A DNA stretch of 64,000 nt. Origin: Gordonia soli NBRC 108243 (GTDB lineage: Bacteria; Actinomycetota; Actinomycetes; Mycobacteriales; Mycobacteriaceae). This document shows, piece after piece, positions 8,654 to 16,082 of this stretch. The stretch covers positions 62,001-126,000 of the forward strand of contig NZ_BANX01000014.1 of NCBI RefSeq assembly GCF_000334455.1, written 5' to 3'. The notes below the pieces were generated by a model. It saw only the letters and a program-made list of their open reading frames with translations, was not told the origin of the DNA and did not search any database. The number at the start of each line of letters is the position of its first letter. Position 1 is the first letter of the stretch. Made by a program: the position numbers and the translations under genes.

Positions 8654-8942
8654 CCGGAGTCGCCTGGTGAGTTCACACGGCTACAGGTTCGAGGGTGAGC
8701 ACGCGAATGCCGTCATCGACGTGATGCCGCCTGCTGGGCTACCGGCTCTACGACCCACAGATCGGCGAGCGGCTCGCCTGAACACAGGCCCTGTTCACGA
8801 CTCCGCGCGATACGGGGAAGTTCATCTGCTGCAGCGTATCTGCGACCTCCACGCCTGTGCTACGCCCGTCCCGTGTGAAATCTCGCGCCTCCCGCGACGA
8901 TGGCCGAAACGAAGGCAGATCATGCGAGACACTCTGTCGATC
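8654..8942. other. Intergenic stretch without a recognised gene
   Basis: No convincing coding frame, RNA gene or repeat was seen. A 17-codon segment around 8725-8780 reads GYRLYDPQIGERLA, which faintly recalls RHS repeats, but it is closed by stops on both sides. Confidence 0.4.
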
Positions 8943-9275
8943 TCACCGGTTGCCGATCACCTTGGCGAGAACAGCGTCTGCACCCGACCAGAACCAGCGA
9001 CCGGCGATCGACATCACCAGGAAGAACAGCACGACGACCGGGATCTGCCCCCAACGATGCGACCATTCGCCCAGGTGCGAGAGGTTGGCCGCCGTGAGCA
9101 CCAGCAGCACACACCCGGCCACGAAGAGCGCCGCCTGAAGAGCCGGAAAGCGCTCGGGTCCTTGATCATCTGTCGCCGCTGAGGCCTCGTCGATCATGCG
9201 GTCTTCACCGAACAGGCGGTGTCCGGCGCTGGTTCGGACCCCAGAAGCATTGCTGTGCCGGGTTGCGGTGGTCAT
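8943..9275 (-). CDS. Small membrane protein of unknown function
   Basis: A 110-aa protein with a hydrophilic N terminus and two predicted membrane segments: ALQAALFVAGCVLLVLTAANL (about 45-66) and IPVVVLFFLVMSIAGRWFW (about 77-96). The GTG/ATG region at 9275 has GGGAG at a good distance; an internal ATG at 9197 would give a shorter form. I do not recognise a family. It lies 30 bases downstream of the secreted-protein gene on the same strand and may be cotranscribed with it. Confidence 0.6.
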   Translation of the reverse strand: MTTATRHSNASGVRTSAGHRLFGEDRMIDEASAATDDQGPERFPALQAALFVAGCVLLVLTAANLSHLGEWSHRWGQIPVVVLFFLVMSIAGRWFWSGADAVLAKVIGNR

Positions 9276-9305
9276 GACAGTGCTCCCGCCCTGTGGATGC
9301 TCGCA

Positions 9306-9725
9306 TCAGGGAGCAGGCCAGTATTGACTGACACCGATCGGACGAGACGGGCGCTGCTTGTCGAAGTACAGGGAGACCTGCCCGCCCGGCTTCGACGACG
9401 CCTCGACCACGAGCGCCTGTGCCGACCCGTAGTACTTCCGGTGCCCGACCGGTCCCGACACCATCGGGTAGAACTTCGAGTCCTTGCGCACGATCACCGT
9501 GGCTCGCCCCTTGACTGCCGGCTGGTCGAAGAAGCGACCCAGTCCGATGCTGGCAGCTTGCCGAGTCTCGCTGTGCGACAACCACACCACTGCGTAACGC
9601 TGGCCTTGATACACCTGGACCGCTGACGCCTCCCCGGCGCCGTCGATCACGGCCATCGGAGTTGCGATGGCCGCTGCCGCAACAACACTCGCAGCGATGC
9701 GCGACACACGTAGACGATTGATCAT
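9306..9725 (-). CDS. Secreted protein of unknown function
   Basis: A 139-aa protein with a clear Sec signal peptide: a basic start (MINRLRVSR), a hydrophobic core (IAASVVAAAAIATPMAVI) and a likely cleavage after ASA near residue 36. The mature domain of about 100 residues is beta-rich and basic (RYAVVWLSHSETRQAA, GRATVIVRKDSKFY, QVSLYFDKQ) and has no family I recognise. The ATG at 9725 is preceded by GAGGAG with seven-base spacing. Confidence 0.7.
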   Translation of the reverse strand: MINRLRVSRIAASVVAAAAIATPMAVIDGAGEASAVQVYQGQRYAVVWLSHSETRQAASIGLGRFFDQPAVKGRATVIVRKDSKFYPMVSGPVGHRKYYGSAQALVVEASSKPGGQVSLYFDKQRPSRPIGVSQYWPAP

Positions 9726-10015
9726 CAGAGCACTCCTCGTTTGCGACACGTGATCCATCACCCCGTATCAACAGTTTGCGATATTGAATGCGAGAAGTTC
9801 ACCACGCTAACGTTCGATGCACAAGCGTGAATCATCAATGTGTGATCGCGACAACACGGCGTTCACTCGGTCGACCGACAGGAGCCTCGATATCCGACGC
9901 TGAACCACACCGTGATCTATGTGCGAATGCCGCGGGGGTCCATCTCAGGGCGGCCAGGGAGGAGAGTGCAGCGTGCGCCTGCGCGACGGCTCGGCACCGC
10001 ACCCGACCGGAGATC

Positions 10016-10198
10016 GGCAGGGAATATGACCGCGCGGCCCGCATGGATCTCTTTTCGAACCACGGGGGCGCACACCGACCGGAGGTCGGCAGGAAATGTG
10101 ACCGTGCGCCCGCGTGAATCCTTTTCAAACCACACAGTGGGCGCACACCGGCCGGAGGCCGGCAAGGATGTCACCGTGCTCCCGGCAGGATTCGAACC
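10016..10198 (-). repeat. Degenerate tandem duplications of the tRNA-Arg 3' side
   Basis: Two consecutive units of about 72 bases (10016-10087 and 10088-10160) repeat a pattern that occurs a third time at 10161-10198, where it runs into the real tRNA gene. Shared landmarks in each unit are GGCAGG/GGCAAGG, then GTGACCGTGC or similar, then TTTCGAACC/TTTCAAACC/ATTCGAACC (the T-arm complement), and a CCGACCGGAGGTCGG-like stem at the unit end. The repeats lie downstream of the tRNA in its transcription direction. They may be relics of repeated events at the tRNA 3' end. The wider region 9726-10176 has no gene. Confidence 0.55.
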
Positions 10199-10249
10199 TG
10201 CGACACCGGCTTTAGGAGAGCCGTGCTCTATCCCCTGAGCTACGAGAGC
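10177..10249 (-). tRNA. tRNA-Arg(CCU)
   Basis: On the minus strand the 73-base gene begins GCTCTCG, pairing with CGGGAGC at the 3' end, and discriminator A follows. The D-arm contains TAGCTCAGGGG, the anticodon stem CGGCT/AGCCG encloses loop CTCCTAA with anticodon CCT, and the T-loop is GGTTCGAATCC. No CCA is encoded. It reads AGG codons. Confidence 0.95.
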
Positions 10250-10376
10250 GAGGCCGGATCGGAGGCCGATCGGGCCAGTCGGAGTCTACGACACCCTCGC
10301 AGCACAACCGGCCACCAGACGCCAGGGTTGCCCAGAAGTGTGATCCGAACGGTCGAACGGAGCCGTCGAACCACAT

Positions 10377-10396
10377 GTGAGACGTGTTAGTCTCAC
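10377..10396. promoter_or_regulatory. Perfect inverted repeat upstream of the EspR-like gene
   Basis: GTGAGAC and GTCTCAC (7-bp perfect arms) are separated by six bases, and an overlapping TTAG-N5-CTAA adds further symmetry. It lies about 55 bases before the gene at 10451 and may be an autoregulatory operator; the binding protein is not known. Confidence 0.5.
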
Positions 10397-10450
10397 TAAC
10401 GACCGCACACCGTGTGGAGTTCGGCAGATACACACGGGAGGGGTGGTCTG

Positions 10451-10867
10451 ATGGCGAGCGCCGATCACTTCGTGGATCACCTGGCGACGCTCTTCCGCCA
10501 CAACCCAGATCTCACCGCGGGTGCAGTGTGCCGCCAAGCCGGGCGGCTGGGGCATCCCATCACCGAGTCGTGCCTCAGTCAGATCCGCAACGGTCATATC
10601 CGGGACCCCGGTTTCACCACCATCACCGGGATCGCCATGGCCTTCCGAGTCGACATCGACTTCTTCACCATGCCCAAACCCGGCGAGACCCTCGACGACA
10701 AGTATCACCGGGCCCGTCTCACCGATGCATCCGTCGGCGAGACAGTCGCCGACCTCACTGCGCTGCCGAGTGGCATCTCAGACGCTGTCCTCAGTCTGCT
10801 CGAGGTGATGGCGGAGACCGAGGACAAGGACTCGAACGGTCCGTCCGCCGCGTCGTCCGATTCGTGA
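10451..10867 (+). CDS. EspR-like XRE-family regulator
   Basis: A 138-aa protein of near-EspR length. The N-terminal HTH domain (about 5-80) reads FVDHLATLFRHNPDLTAGAVCRQAGRLGHPITESCLSQIRNGHIRDPG, then TGIAMAFRVDIDFFT, matching the EspR pattern of a long first helix, LSQ-R-G and a final FxxxxxFF. The C-terminal part (SGISDAVLSLLEVMAETED) is a short helix that could dimerise. GGGAGGGG precedes the ATG. EspR is a nucleoid-associated regulator in mycobacteria; here the targets are unknown. Confidence 0.8.
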   Translation: MASADHFVDHLATLFRHNPDLTAGAVCRQAGRLGHPITESCLSQIRNGHIRDPGFTTITGIAMAFRVDIDFFTMPKPGETLDDKYHRARLTDASVGETVADLTALPSGISDAVLSLLEVMAETEDKDSNGPSAASSDS

Positions 10868-10954
10868 CACAGGTCACCCGTCTCGATCGCTCCCATCGAA
10901 CTCCAAGGTTCGATCCGTAGACTCCGCGCCGGAACACGAACGGATCGGAACGGG

Positions 10955-12268
10955 GTGCCAGGGGTGCGGAACGGCGGGGACATCGATATTCGCGAGAGCG
11001 CCGATCAGTCAGCGGTCGACCGCGAGATGGTGGAGGACCCGGAGGTGAACCCTCCGGCCGGCACCCCGACCGCCGAGTCCCCCACCCACGAGCCGACGAA
11101 GCGCCGAAGCCGTGCACACACTGCGGATCTGGTACGGGTAGCCCTCTTCGCTGCAGTGGTCCTCGCGCACAGTGTCAATGCGGTCAACGTCACCGCGGAG
11201 ACGGTGCAGCCGTCGGGCCTGATCGGCGTGCTGTGTCACCTGACCCGCTACGGATTCGTCGCAATCACGTTGTACGTCCTGGTGATCAGCACGCAGGGCA
11301 AGCCCATGTCACCGATCTCCTTCTGGCGCCGACGTTTTGGACTTGTCGTCGGCCCCTACCTCCTGTGGACGCTCATTTATGCGGTGACCGATCACGTGCT
11401 GCTGCCCGACAACCCGTTCCCGTCGACCGGTGCGTTCTTCGCCGACTTGTGGCGAGACATGTGGATGGGCGAAGGCAAGTACCAGCTCTACTTCCTGCTG
11501 ATCTCCATGCAGATCTACCTGGTCTTCCCGGCGATCTCGTGGCTGCTGCGTCGTGCACAGAACCGACCGTGGTCGCTGATCGCCGGTGGTGCGACCATCC
11601 AGATCGGCATGTTCCTGCTGTACCAGTACTCCCCTCGCCCCGCCGGAGAGGCCTGGGTCACCACCTTCGACATGCTGTGGAAGTCGCTGCCGATGTACGC
11701 ACTGTTCGTCGCGATCGGCGCGTTGGGAGCTGCACATCATGATGCGATCGACGAGTGGTTGCGCGCTCATGCCGTACCGGTCATCGCGGCATCGCTGATG
11801 GGGGTTGGGTTCACCGTCGCCGCGTACTTGTTCGCCACCTCGCCGGGCAACGTACCGCTGCAGTCGACGACCCCCTGGAATCCCGCTCTGCTGCCGTGGC
11901 TGCTCGGTGGGACGGCGCTCCTGTGGTTGGTCGCGATGGCGTGGAACGACCACCGTGGCGCCGGCGACGGCGTCGTCGCCCGAGTCGTCGGCTACAGCAC
12001 CCCCCGCGCATTCGGTGTCTTCGCGGTGCACCCGCTCATCCTCGACGCCTTCGGTCGGTTCGGCTTCCTCAGCGGACTGTTCGAGTGGTTCCCGGGGTCG
12101 GCGGTCACCCGCGGGATCGTGCTGGTGGTGGCGACACTGGTCGCGTCGGCGTTGCTCGTCGACATCCTGCTCCGCACGCCGTTGAGCAAGATGTTGGTGG
12201 CACGCTCGCGCCGGCCGCTGTTCGCAGGGCGGCGCCCGGGCACGGCCCTGCCCGCCCAGCCCGCCTGA
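10955..12268 (+). CDS. Acyltransferase-3 family integral membrane protein
   Basis: A 437-aa protein with a disordered N terminus (about 1-55) and roughly ten membrane segments, resembling OafA/WecH-type acyltransferase-3 proteins that O-acylate envelope glycans or lipids. The segment VRVALFAAVVLAHSVNAVN carries the family's early His, and FWRRRFGLVVGPYLLWTLIY is the conserved R-R-x-x-x-x-x-P-Y/W region. The GTG at 10955 is assumed; GTG at 10964 and ATG at 11027 are alternatives. The substrate is unknown. TmaT-type mycolate acetylation is a possible role in mycolata, but this is not shown by the sequence. Confidence 0.75.
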   Translation: MPGVRNGGDIDIRESADQSAVDREMVEDPEVNPPAGTPTAESPTHEPTKRRSRAHTADLVRVALFAAVVLAHSVNAVNVTAETVQPSGLIGVLCHLTRYGFVAITLYVLVISTQGKPMSPISFWRRRFGLVVGPYLLWTLIYAVTDHVLLPDNPFPSTGAFFADLWRDMWMGEGKYQLYFLLISMQIYLVFPAISWLLRRAQNRPWSLIAGGATIQIGMFLLYQYSPRPAGEAWVTTFDMLWKSLPMYALFVAIGALGAAHHDAIDEWLRAHAVPVIAASLMGVGFTVAAYLFATSPGNVPLQSTTPWNPALLPWLLGGTALLWLVAMAWNDHRGAGDGVVARVVGYSTPRAFGVFAVHPLILDAFGRFGFLSGLFEWFPGSAVTRGIVLVVATLVASALLVDILLRTPLSKMLVARSRRPLFAGRRPGTALPAQPA

Positions 12269-12346
12269 CCGACCGCACTCGAGTCCCCCGAATGCACATG
12301 GGGGCCTGGTGGCAGGGCGTCCATCCGCGTCCGACAGAGTGAGACC

Positions 12347-13762
12347 ATGCCGTCGGAGACCCAACCCGCCTACGACGGACCGCGCCCCGGCTCCTGGGCC
12401 GAGCTTCTCGGCCGCGAACACCGGACGGTGGTCACGGTGTTCGCATCGGGCATCGTCCTCTTCGCGGTCAACACCTACCTGACTGCGGCATCGCTCCCGA
12501 CCGCGATCGCCGACATCGGCGGGCAGCCGCTCTACGCCTGGGTGATGACGGTCTTCCTGCTGTCATCGGTGGTGTCGTCGATGCTGGTCACCCGCGCCAT
12601 GCAGCAGCTCGGCCCCCGTGGGGCCTATCTCACCGGATTCGGTCTCTTCGGCATCGGCTCCACGATCTGCGCGCTCGCGCCGAACATGCCGATCATGTTG
12701 GTGGGCAGGCTGATCCAGGGTCTGGGCGGGGGTTTGCTGACCGGCCTGGCATTCACCGTCGTCCGCATCGCCCTGCCGCAGCGGTTGTGGGTACGCGCGA
12801 TCGGACTCACCTCTGCGATGTGGGGCGTCGGCAATCTGCTGGGGCCGGTGCTCGGCGGATTGTTCGCCGAGATCGGGTTCTGGCGCGGATCGTTCTGGAT
12901 CCTGGTCGTCGGGACGGGAATCCTCATAGTCCCCGCCGCACGTACCCTGCCGGGCCGCCGGCCCGATGCGGACCCACCGACTCCGGTGCCCTGGGCCTCG
13001 CTCACTGTCGTCGCTCTTGCCACCGCGGCGGTGTCGGTGGCCGCCATCGCCGGCGACCCCGCCGTGATGGTCGGACTCCTCGTCGCAGCAGTTCTCGTCA
13101 TGGGCCTGGCGATCGTCCTCGAGCGCCGGCGTGCGATCGGACTGCTCCCGGCGATGACCTACCGTCGGGGAAACCCACTGAAGTGGATCTACCTGTCGGT
13201 GGCGGTCCTCGCCATCGGGTCGACCGCCGAGGCGTTCATCCCGCTCTTCGGACAACGACTCGGCGGCATGAGTCCCTTCGTCGCGGGCCTGCTCGGCGCG
13301 GCACTGTCCTGGGGGTGGACGGTGGCACAACTGGCGTCCACCACCTGGGCTGAAGGGGCTCGATCACGCATCGTCCGCGTCGCCGGTCCGGGCACGCTTG
13401 CCGTTGGCCTGGCCGGATACGGAGTGCTGCAATCGAGTTCGTCGGTCGCCGCGATGACCGGCTGGTTCGTGTTCTTGTTCGTCGCCGGCGCAGGCATCGG
13501 CATGGCCTTTCCCCATGTGGCCACGGCCGCGATGACCATCACCGACGACGAGGACGAGGCGGCACGGGCCTCGGCCGGGGTGAACTCGATGCAGATGATC
13601 GCGAACACGTTCGGCTCGGCGACCGCCGGTCTGTTGGTCAGTCTCGGTTCCGACGACGTCGCGTCGGCCCACATCCTCACCGGCGGCTTCGCCGCACTGG
13701 CCGCCTTCGGCATGCTGATCGCTGCGCAGTCGTTGCGAGGCGGGCGGGTCGGCGCGGCCTGA
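12347..13762 (+). CDS. MFS transporter, DHA2-like drug exporter
   Basis: A 471-aa major facilitator with at least 12 membrane segments. Motif C of antiporters appears as GNLLGPVLGGLFAEIG (about 163-178). RLIQGLGGGLLTG marks helix 4 and RGAYLTGFGLFG lies in the loop 2-3 motif A region. Export of a small toxic compound by proton exchange is expected. It starts at the ATG at 12347, 78 bases after the acyltransferase on the same strand. Confidence 0.85.
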   Translation: MPSETQPAYDGPRPGSWAELLGREHRTVVTVFASGIVLFAVNTYLTAASLPTAIADIGGQPLYAWVMTVFLLSSVVSSMLVTRAMQQLGPRGAYLTGFGLFGIGSTICALAPNMPIMLVGRLIQGLGGGLLTGLAFTVVRIALPQRLWVRAIGLTSAMWGVGNLLGPVLGGLFAEIGFWRGSFWILVVGTGILIVPAARTLPGRRPDADPPTPVPWASLTVVALATAAVSVAAIAGDPAVMVGLLVAAVLVMGLAIVLERRRAIGLLPAMTYRRGNPLKWIYLSVAVLAIGSTAEAFIPLFGQRLGGMSPFVAGLLGAALSWGWTVAQLASTTWAEGARSRIVRVAGPGTLAVGLAGYGVLQSSSSVAAMTGWFVFLFVAGAGIGMAFPHVATAAMTITDDEDEAARASAGVNSMQMIANTFGSATAGLLVSLGSDDVASAHILTGGFAALAAFGMLIAAQSLRGGRVGAA

Positions 13763-13819
13763 GTCGATTCTGCTGTCGGGGCTGCCGGGTTCTGCGTCCG
13801 TTTCTGGCGGCGAGGTTTT

Positions 13820-14130
13820 CGGATTACTGACACGTGAGCGCGATGTGGTGTGCGTACTCCACAGCACGGCCCGCTCAGGTGCCAAAAATCCGGCCCAGAC
13901 GAGCGGCACCCACGACCGACTCCAAACCGCCGGACTTTCGGACTACTGACACGTGAGCGCGACGCGGTGTGCGCACTCCACAGCACGACCCGCTCAGGTG
14001 CCAAAAATCCGGCCCAGACGAGCGGCACCCACGACCGACTCCAAACCGCCGGACTTTCGGACTACTGACACGTGAGCGCGACGCGGTGTGCACATTCCAC
14101 AGCACGACCCGCTCAGGTGCCAAAAATCCG
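13820..14130. repeat. Three tandem copies of a 73-bp palindromic element
   Basis: Copies are at 13820-13892, 13939-14011 and 14058-14130, spaced exactly 119 bp. Each starts CGGATTACTGACACGTGAGC or CGGACTACTGACACGTGAGC and ends GCTCAGGTGCCAAAAATCCG. The ends are imperfect inverted repeats of about 20 bp with a conserved CTCCACAGCACG centre. The 46-bp linkers are also repeated. Two further 73-bp relatives sit at 51193-51404. No transposase is present, so this is a REP- or MITE-like element. It occupies the gene-free 13763-14172. Confidence 0.85.
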
Positions 14131-14172
14131 GCCTCGGCGCCCCGGGCCGGGGCCGGACATACGCAGAAACCC

Positions 14173-14682
14173 TCACCCGTCGAGGCGTGCGACCACCTTG
14201 CGCAGCAGATCGGTCAGAGCCCTACGCTCGTCGCCGTCGAGCGCTGCGAGGATCGCATCATCGGCCGACAACCGTCGGGGCAGTTCCGCATCGACCACGG
14301 CCCGCCCGGCGTCGGTGAGCGACAACAGCACCACCCGACGATCGCGAGCGGACCGATCCCGCTCGAGAAGCCCTCGCGCTGCGAGGTTCTCGGTGATCTT
14401 GGTGATCGACGCGCCGCTCAGCATGGTCGTCGACACCACCTCACTGGCTCGCAGCGGACGGTCCGACCGGGCGAGTGCTCCCAGGACGTCGAACTCCGAG
14501 CGGCCGATGCCGTGGGCCTCGAGCGAACGATCGAGTCGCTGGCCGGCCACCGTGGTGATGCGCTGGATCCGACCCAGGATTCCGACGGGCGAGAAGTCGA
14601 GTTCGGGATAGGCGCCGATCCACTCATCCTGGATCCGATCGACCAGATCGCGGGACTCCGGCGTGGTGCTCACCCGAGTCAT
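14173..14682 (-). CDS. MarR-family transcriptional regulator
   Basis: A 169-aa winged-helix MarR protein. The recognition region reads SEFDVLGALARSDRPLRASEVVSTTMLSGASITKITENLAARGLLERDRSARDRRVVLLSLTDAG, with the wing Asp-Arg pair. The ATG at 14682 was chosen; a TTG at 14697 extends it by five residues. It diverges from the FUSC exporter, an arrangement typical of aromatic-acid efflux. Half-sites TTTCAC in the gap are probable operators. Confidence 0.88.
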   Translation of the reverse strand: MTRVSTTPESRDLVDRIQDEWIGAYPELDFSPVGILGRIQRITTVAGQRLDRSLEAHGIGRSEFDVLGALARSDRPLRASEVVSTTMLSGASITKITENLAARGLLERDRSARDRRVVLLSLTDAGRAVVDAELPRRLSADDAILAALDGDERRALTDLLRKVVARLDG

Positions 14683-14725
14683 CGTAGGCGCCGACAATCG
14701 GCATGATCGGGACCTCTGCGATGTG

Positions 14726-14778
14726 TTTCACAGATAAAGTATTTTATTTCACCAGTGAACCAATGATAAATTAACCCA
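14726..14778. promoter_or_regulatory. AT-rich divergent promoter/operator between marR and the exporter
   Basis: The gap is strikingly AT-rich for this genome. It contains TTTCAC at 14726-14731 and again at 14747-14752. The second belongs to TTCAC-CA-GTGAA (14748-14759, perfect arms). A -10-like GATAAATT at 14764-14771 lies about eight bases from the exporter GTG at 14779, suggesting a leaderless transcript. Confidence 0.5.
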
Positions 14779-15933
14779 GTGAAATCGTCCGCCTCCGTCG
14801 CCTCGACCGCCCCTCGCCGGGCCGCTCTGCATCACCTCGGCTCCCTGTCGACCTGGCGTGGCGTGATCATGCTCGACACCTCACCGGTCGCCATCGCGGC
14901 CCCGGTTCGCGTCGGGCTCGCCGTCGGCGCCATGCTGCTCGTCGGCGGGCTCGCCGATCTGCGTGCCGCGGGGTCGTTCGCCGCTCTCGGCGCTTTGACC
15001 TCGGCATTCTGTCGTCCGGATCCGTACCGGGTCCGGATCGGTCGACTGGGTGCAGTCGGTGTTGCGCTGGTCGTCTCCGTGGCCGTTGGCGGGATCGTAG
15101 GCGCCGCCGACGTACCCGTGGAGGTGGAGATCGTCGCGATCTCGCTCCTCGCGGGGGCCGGCGCGCTGGTGGTCGGTGCGCTTCGGGTGGCCGGGCCCGG
15201 GGTCGTCGTGTTCGTCTTCGCCGCGACTGCCGCGGCCGCATCGGTGACCGACGGTCACAGCCTCGCGCGCGCGGTCGCGGCGGCGGCCGTCGGCACGGTG
15301 GTCGGTATCGCGGCATCGCTGGCACCATGGCTCACCGACTCCGTCCGTCGGGGTGCCCGACGCCTGGCCGGTCGGCCGGTCGCATCATCCACCGCCGAAG
15401 CCGTGGCATACGAGTCGGTCTGGACGTCGCTCGCGCGTATGCCCCACCGCGACATCGCGCAGTCCGCAGCGCGCATCGTGGTCGCCGCCGCCATCAGCGC
15501 GTCAGCCGCGACCGCGGTCGGACTCGAGCACCCGATGTGGGCTGCGATGGGAGCCGTCGCAGCTCTCCAGGGCATCTCCTATCACCTGACCGTCCGGCGT
15601 GGCGCTGCACGCCTCCTGGGCAACCTGGCCGGATCCGTCATCGCCGCGGTATTGCTCGCGATCCCCCTCGGCTACTGGGGTGCGGTCGTGGTGATCGTCG
15701 TGTGTCAGATCATCGCCGAGACGATGGCAACCGTCAGTTATGCCATCACCTCGACGGCGGTCACGCCGATGGCGTTGATGCTCACCGCCCTGAGCGCGGG
15801 ATTGACGCCGGCCGTCGCGATCGACCGTGTGCTCGACACCCTGCTCGGAGTGATCGTCGGCGTGGCGATCGCAGCGGCGACGGTTGCCCGAACCGACACC
15901 GCGCATCACCCCGAACACGCTGCACGTTCGTAG
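14779..15933 (+). CDS. FUSC/aromatic-acid exporter family membrane protein
   Basis: A 384-aa protein with two blocks of membrane helices (about 35-175 and 225-370) in the FUSC/ArAE pattern. A second-block signature reads AARIVVAAAISASAATAVGLEHPMWAAMGAVAALQG. These proteins export aromatic carboxylates and similar compounds. The proposed GTG start at 14779 has no Shine-Dalgarno sequence but follows a -10-like element directly. The ATG at codon 31 (MLDTSPVAIAAPVRVGLAVG) is the alternative. Control by the divergent MarR is likely. Confidence 0.8.
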   Translation: MKSSASVASTAPRRAALHHLGSLSTWRGVIMLDTSPVAIAAPVRVGLAVGAMLLVGGLADLRAAGSFAALGALTSAFCRPDPYRVRIGRLGAVGVALVVSVAVGGIVGAADVPVEVEIVAISLLAGAGALVVGALRVAGPGVVVFVFAATAAAASVTDGHSLARAVAAAAVGTVVGIAASLAPWLTDSVRRGARRLAGRPVASSTAEAVAYESVWTSLARMPHRDIAQSAARIVVAAAISASAATAVGLEHPMWAAMGAVAALQGISYHLTVRRGAARLLGNLAGSVIAAVLLAIPLGYWGAVVVIVVCQIIAETMATVSYAITSTAVTPMALMLTALSAGLTPAVAIDRVLDTLLGVIVGVAIAAATVARTDTAHHPEHAARS

Positions 15934-15945
15934 ACATATGCACTC

Positions 15946-15983
15946 GTAACCTGCGCGACACCAGTTATCACCACGGTCACACC
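15946..15983. promoter_or_regulatory. Candidate GlnR box upstream of the type III glutamine synthetase
   Basis: Half-sites GTAAC, GACAC, TCACC and ACACC occur at 15946, 15957, 15968 and 15979, each separated by exactly six bases. This 11-bp periodicity is that of actinobacterial GlnR boxes (GTnAC-n6-GAAAC repeated). The first pair fits well and the second pair poorly. It is about 100 bases upstream of the gene. Confidence 0.4.
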
Positions 15984-16082
15984 ACGGCAATGCCGTGCAT
16001 ACGTGCTGCTCGTAGCGTCGTATCGCTTGAGTCGAGCGTCCTCGCGCAACCGCACCGAGGAGATGAACACCAGGAGTAGCGC

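Noticed and set aside
8725..8780. A short GYRLYDPQIGERLA translation resembling RHS repeats
   Set aside because: It has only 17 codons between stops and no flanking RHS core or toxin domain; chance similarity is more likely.
13820..14130. Regularly spaced repeats that could be read as a CRISPR array
   Set aside because: The units are 73 bp with inverted ends, the 46-bp spacers are identical rather than unique, and no cas gene is present.
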